Below, in pieces: positions 59,603 through 64,000 of a DNA stretch of 64,000 nt (position 1 is its first letter; each line of letters opens with the position of its first letter). The notes under the pieces are model-generated. The model was given only the letters and a program-made list of their open reading frames with translations. It was not told the DNA's origin and searched no databases. This DNA comes from Todiramphus chloris collaris. Its lineage: Eukaryota > Chordata > Aves > Coraciiformes > Alcedinidae. The translations under genes and the position numbers were made by a program. The stretch spans positions 11,787,902-11,851,901 of the forward strand of contig JANVCC010000106.1 of assembly GCA_025345505.1 (NCBI GenBank). The letters are read 5' to 3'.

Positions 59603-59682
59603 TCAGAGAATCATAGAAACATAAAATGGTAGGTGTTGGAAGGGACCTCTGGAGTCCAAACCCTCTGTCAAAGCAGGATTAC

Positions 59683-60123
59683 CTAGGTCATGTCCCTCAG
59701 GAACTCATCCAGGCAGGTTTTGGAAATCTCCATAAGAGACTCCACAACCTCTCTGTGTATCCTGTTCCAGTGCTCTGTCACCCTCGCAGTAAAGAAGTTT
59801 CTCCTTATGTTGAGGTAGAACCTTCTGTGCTCAAGTTTATACCTGTTATTCCTTGTCCTATTGCTGGGCACTACAGAAAAGAGATTGGCTCCTTCCATTT
59901 GACACCCACTCCTCAGATATTCATACACATTAATAAGATCCCCTCTCAGTCTTCTTTTCTCAAGAGTAAACAGCCCCAGTTTCCTCAGTCTTTTTTCATA
60001 GAGGAGATGCTCAAGTCCCTTGATCTTCCTCGTAGCGCTCCATTGGACTCTCTCCAGTAGATCCCTGTCTCTCTTAAATTGGGGATCCCAAAACTGGACA
60101 CAGTATTCCAGGTGTGGTCTCAC
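59683..60123 (-). pseudogene. CR1 ORF2 C-terminal fragment
   Basis: A 146-codon frame: RPHLEYCVQFWDPQFKRDRD, then EHLLYEKRLRKLGLF, LINVYEYLRSGC and HWNRIHREVVES. This is the C-terminal region following RT in CR1 ORF2. The catalytic palm is absent. Upstream codons continue on the far side of the nested LTR (60821-61030). Confidence 0.88.
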
Positions 60124-60158
60124 AAGGGCAGAGTAGAGGTGGAGGAGAACCTCCCTAC

Positions 60159-60163
60159 ACCTG
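60159..60163. repeat. target-site duplication of nested LTR, left
   Basis: ACCTG here and at 60816-60820 flank the LTR exactly, and the CR1 reads on across one copy. Confidence 0.92.
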
Positions 60164-60815
60164 TGTCATGCGCCAGTCATAGAGCAGAGTGAGATTTTGC
60201 TCGTTTTCTCGGGAACAGAATTAAGACTCAAAATGGAGTCAAGCACCAAGTGACTTTATTTTCCTGACAAAGAGTTTGCAAATCAGAGAGAAAGAGAGAA
60301 AGGAAAGAAAGGAAGAAAAGGGTCAGTCACAATAGTTACCACCATGGATCTGCAGTATCCCGCCCATCTGATTTGTTTCCAAATCCAGTGGGTGAACGTT
60401 CCATCCGATATTGGTGGTTCCTGCTCTTTTATCGGGAACTTTTGCTTAACCACATCCACCATCTGGTGGTGACGCACATGCCCAATACCATCTCTGAGGG
60501 TTCTTAGGTGGTCTCCAGGGGTCTCTGGACCCCTCGGTCTTCCAAACCCTGAGTCTGGGTGCATGCACAGGGATGAGGTTGCAGTTTTCAGAGTTAAAAC
60601 GAGAACAACTAACTTGCGGTCCAACCGTTGTCCAGTTTGTGGTTTGACAAACCGTTGTCCAGTTTTTGGTCTGAAGTCTGTCCACACTGATACAGCAATG
60701 TTGCTCTTTTACCATCTCTGACAAACCGTTGTCCAGTTTGTGTTTTGAAGTCTGTCCACACTGATAGAGCAATGTTGAGACATACACTACACTGCCTCTG
60801 TCACCATCTCTGACA
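60164..60815 (-). mobile_element. solo LTR with U3 direct repeats, nested in CR1
   Basis: A 652-bp LTR bounded by TGTCATGCG and CTCTGACA, giving a TGTCA/TGACA terminal inverted repeat. A perfect 5-bp duplication flanks it. On the minus strand AATAAA lies at 60255-60260 and a TATA-like GATAAAAG at 60426-60433, so U3 is on the right. That side carries 74-bp direct repeats. A purine-rich patch (AGAGAAAGAGAGAAAGG) is at 60285-60322. No retroviral genes are attached. It is unlike the other LTRs in the window, so it is a separate family I cannot name. Confidence 0.9.
60621..60810 (-). repeat. 74-bp direct repeats in LTR U3
   Basis: Repeat starts TGACAAACCGTTGTCCAGTT at 60645 and again at 60719. 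A partial earlier unit (CCAACCGTTGTCCAGTTTGT) is at 60621. Each full copy includes GAAGTCTGTCCACACTGATA and AGCAATGTTG. Position upstream of the TATA-like site matches where retroviral enhancer repeats lie. Confidence 0.88.
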
Positions 60816-61034
60816 ACCTGCTGGACACGGTTTTATTAATGCACTCCAGGATGCCATTGGACTTTCTGGCTGCAAGGGCACATTGCTGTCTCATGGATAA
60901 CTTGCTATCCACTAGGACACAAAGGTCTTTCTCTGTGGTGCTGCTTTCCAGCAGGACGACCCCTAATCTGTACCAATACCTGGAGTGATTTCTCCCCAGT
61001 TGCAGGCTTCTACACTTGTCCTTATTTAGCTTCA

Positions 61035-63189
61035 TCCATCCTAATAAAGTGTTTGCATAAGGTATTTTGAGTAAAGCACCTTGCCTTTGGTATCTATCCA
61101 GTAAGAAGCAAATGGTTGATGATTTCTTACTGCAACTAAGACTTTGATAATGTTTTCTGGTCATGAAGTACATGAATGTAGATATACAAATGGTCATGAA
61201 AAATCTGTCTGGAATAGCTTAGCAAGTTATCTAATGTGATATTACGCACTTCTGGATTTTTTTGGTCAACCATAATGAGTTTTTCTTTTGGAATAGGATT
61301 TTCTTAGGCTAAATGTATTATAGACCTGATAGGGACTTATTTTTAACTGAATTCTTGTTTATGAGTAGCCTAGAGTGCACCTTTCATACAAGTTGACAAA
61401 TGGGCAAACATCTTGGTTCATATATAAATTCTGTCCCCAGAATTCTCACTTTCTTAAGCTCCTGCAAAACAGACCCCAATTATGTTCTGGCAATTGGTAA
61501 TTTTTTCTACCTGAATAACATTTTCACAGCTTAAACTTCTTCCATGGTCATTTAATTCCTCTGACAGAGTGGAATATAACATCTCTTTTGAGTAAGCTTT
61601 TTATTTCCAGTATGTGAATAATCACTCTCATGCACCTTAGGCAACATAGCTTTTCTTCAAGTGATAGTTTTCTCTAATTTTTTTTCTGTTTGCTTGCTTT
61701 AATTAGTTATGTTATAAGGTTTTATTAGTTGTGTGCACTCACTCTCAGCTTTTTTTTTGCTGTTTACTAACACACTCTATAATGTATAATCTGAAATGCA
61801 TGTACTGGACATGACAATACCATTCCCATCATTTGCTTTCACATGATATATTGTAACCATTGAATCATAGATTTGATTTATTCTAGGTCTGGGCAGTGAT
61901 TGTGGGTGATGTATCATGATGGTCATGATATTTCAGAAGTAAAGTTTAAATTATATTTAAAAGAATTTTCCCCTTCTTTGAAGCCTCGTATTTGTAATAT
62001 TCCCATAGAGTTTGTGGCAGCATGATTATAGTGAATGATTCCTCAAGGATTGTATTAGACTTGCTTTATTTTGCCGGTATAGCTTTTTAATTAGTGGGTG
62101 GTTTTATTCTGGTTAGTTTGTGTGGAGTTTTTTTGTTTGTTTATTTGCTTGGTTTTGTTTGTTTGGTTGTTTTTTTGGTTGTTTGGGTTTCTGTTTGGTT
62201 TTTTTTTTTTTGCTCTTTGTGTGTGTGTTTTTGTTTTGTTAGGTTTTGGTGTGTGTGTGTGTGTTTTGTGTGGTTTTGGTTTTTAATTTTGTTTTAAATT
62301 ATCAGCAAAAATTGATTTTAAAAAAGAATCACTGGTAATACTTTTGATAAGTCACTCACTACAGATAGTAAATTCCTTCATGCTGGCAGTAAACAATGTA
62401 AGGAAATGGATTTTGTCACAGAGTGCAAGAGGTTTTAATCCATTCAGTCCCTGGATATTAAAGATTTATATATTGACTGATTTTAAGTTAATAACTGAAA
62501 TCTATCTGGTATCTGGTTTTAAAATTAAGTTGATGGTGTTATTTTGATGGTCTCTTAGTACTGTGGGATTGCAAACCCACCCCTGGGTAAAATTCTGGGG
62601 CTGTTCTAAGAAAGACCCAGAATTCCTCTTTCACAGGAATGAAAGAGCAGCAAAGACTGATGTAAATGAAATGCAGTGGATGATTTGTGCAGCTGTGCAG
62701 GTCTGTCTGGGATGGTGTTAGCTTTCTTCATAGCAGTCCATACAGTGCTTTTTAGTAGCTTATGGCAACATTTGCTGGTGTTCCACATTAGATCTGAAAT
62801 AAGGAACTTTCTCTAAGGGAAAAGCACTTTTTTTCACTCAGTTTTATAACATCCTGCAGCACATTGATCTAGCCCAAGAACAGCAGAAGTACACCTGAAA
62901 TGTTTTGTAAAATGCATCATCATACAAAAGAAGAAACGTATCCAATTTTTAAATGGGCTTTGTGGCGTTGTAGTTAGTTTTGTTTTCTCTGCCTTGCTTG
63001 CTATCTACGTGTATGCCTTTTCCCTTATGTGGTTGCCTTCTGTTACGGAAGACTGCAGCAACATCCCAAAACATTGAGATGTTTGCTTTTTTGTGCCTTC
63101 TTTCTTCCAAATCCCAAAGAAAGAGGGTCAATGACTTTCCCCCTGCCAGAGCTACTTACAAGTACTCCTTTCAACATCTAAAAGTGATG
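61035..63189. other. unique DNA with G/T-rich block, no gene supported
   Basis: The only clear structure is the G/T block at 62095-62290, which yields Val/Phe/Cys-rich spurious frames. No gene or RNA seen. Confidence 0.55.
62095..62290. repeat. G/T-rich low-complexity block
   Basis: Nearly pure G and T from about 62144 to 62290, including (GT)8-like alternation at about 62248-62264 and T11-12 runs. Confidence 0.85.
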
Positions 63190-63394
63190 AGTGATCTCCT
63201 TCTCTGGAGATTTTCAAAACTCGCCTGGATGCGTTCCTGAGTGACCTGTGTTAGGGTAGATTAGGTTGTAGGGTAGATTAGTTTGTAGGGTAGCTTATAT
63301 GATCCTGCCCTGGCAGGGGGGTTGAACTCGAAAATCTCCAAGGTCCCTTTCAACCCCTAACACTCTGTGATTCTGTGATTCTGTGATTCTGTGA
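63190..63394 (+). mobile_element. CR1 LINE, 3' end, plus strand
   Basis: About 205 bp: the end of ORF2 (CTCCTTCTCTGGAGATTTTC), then 3' UTR GATCCTGCCCTGGCAGGGGG, AAGGTCCCTTTCAACCCCTA and four ATTCTGTG-type repeats. It contains a local expansion of about 17 bp: GGGTAGATTAGGTTGTA, then GGGTAGATTAGTTTGTA and a partial third (about 63254-63296). Confidence 0.92.
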
Positions 63395-64000
63395 ATATCC
63401 TTGTAACATCTTCCTCATATCTTTAATGGTACCAGATAGCTCTGGTGTTCTAGTCCTGACTAATAAGTATCATCTCAAGACTTCATCCAGTAGCCTGGGG
63501 GGAAAAAAACCAAAACAAAAGAAAACAAACAAAAACCAAGCTGTTTAGGTTGTCTGCCAATGACCCTTCCTCACTCTTAAATGAAAAGCCGAACAAGATT
63601 GTAAAAGCACTTTTTTTTCCCCTTACATGCTTTCATGTGTGAACCTCTCGCTGCTTTTTTTTAGGTCTTCCCCACAAAGCAGCAGCTTCCAGTGAAGCTG
63701 TGGGCACTCCCCTTCTGGCCTGATGAGGGGAGGGGAGCAGGAGAGATAAGCAAACACACCAAAGATATCCATTGCTTGGATTAAGTAGGTTTCACATGTT
63801 TGGATCTTAATAAAGTCAGAATTCAAGGAGTTTCTGAGCCTTTGCATGTGTTTCTTAATTATCTCTTTAAAGAAAGACATTATTGCTTCTGTTAATCTGG
63901 ATAAGTTTTACCCACTTTAAAGCATTTTGTCCTTGCAATATTTACGTGAAAAAAATGCTCTTAATGATTTATATGGGGAATGGTGTCACAGACATCCAGA
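63395..64000. other. unique DNA to window end, no gene seen
   Basis: A small A/C-rich patch at about 63500-63540 and otherwise ordinary sequence. An 85-codon minus frame at 63623-63880 matches nothing known to me. Confidence 0.55.

Larger units (their letters stand above)
59603..61034 (-). mobile_element. CR1 LINE, minus strand, interrupted by an LTR
   Basis: The CR1 3' end is at the left (complement of a degenerate ATTCTCTG tail), then 3' UTR and ORF2 C-terminus to 60163. After the nested LTR (60164-60815) it resumes at about 60821 with the NKTVSRLS and RQQCALAARKSNGILECI-like region. It ends near 61034 in the FNKDKC-equivalent block. The CR1 part totals about 780 bp. Confidence 0.92.

Noticed and set aside
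61861..61900. TGAATCATAG motif as a CR1 end
   Set aside because: Match too short and no downstream CR1 sequence.
62094..62297. Val/Phe/Cys-rich frames
   Set aside because: Translation of a G/T-rich block.
1..64000. CRISPR-like arrays, bacterial operons or a novel multigene system
   Set aside because: No regularly spaced repeats with unique spacers, no tightly packed frames, and clear vertebrate retroelements throughout.

Overview
This looks like a gene-poor stretch of a bird nuclear genome. The evidence is the repeat content: many CR1 LINEs, most ending in the avian-type tandem tail ATTCTATG or ATTCTGTG, plus avian-style endogenous retrovirus (ERV) LTRs, with an AT-rich unique background. 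I find no host gene: no exon set, tRNA or rRNA I can defend. The only recognisable coding material is decayed retrotransposon and ERV sequence. There are no prokaryotic features and no CRISPR-like array.

Layout: 1-11.5 kb is mostly unique DNA with a CR1 stub (5996-6107), a near-identical 109-bp dispersed duplication (2051-2159 and 3407-3515) and A/C- or G/T-skewed low-complexity blocks. 11,575-12,806 is a minus-strand CR1 with an apparent 10-bp target-site duplication (TSD). 17,985-22,589 is a minus-strand ERVL-like provirus (pro-RT-RNase H-IN, no env) whose 5' LTR is cut and fused to protease. 23,470-23,928 is a plus-strand LTR. 29,386-34,240 is a near-complete plus-strand CR1 (5' UTR, ORF1, ORF2) interrupted by a solo LTR (30,763-31,306). 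35,118-35,927 is a solo LTR of the provirus family with a perfect 5-bp TSD, and 40,347-41,047 is a diverged relative. 38,662-40,171 is a CR1 inside a CR1, with a 400-N gap in the inner copy. 46,379-46,745 is a solo LTR with a 6-bp TSD. 49,299 to about 52,615 is a second, more decayed ERVL-like element split by a CR1. 53,156-54,433, 56,995-57,517, 59,603-61,034 and 63,190-63,394 are further CR1 copies; the third is interrupted by a solo LTR (60,164-60,815) with 74-bp repeats in its U3.

The parts do not act together as a pathway. They form a layered record of insertions. Four nested insertions give a relative order: each host element is older than the element inside it. Elements I can delimit cover very roughly one third of the window, which is high for a bird autosome and would suit a repeat-rich compartment such as a W chromosome or gene desert; that is inference only.

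I found no convincing new biological system. The items most worth a second look are the unexplained 109-bp duplication, the gap-size conflict, the LTR with U3 repeats, the provirus with a truncated 5' LTR but an intact integrase core frame, and the LTR that keeps a perfect CRE next to a TATA box.
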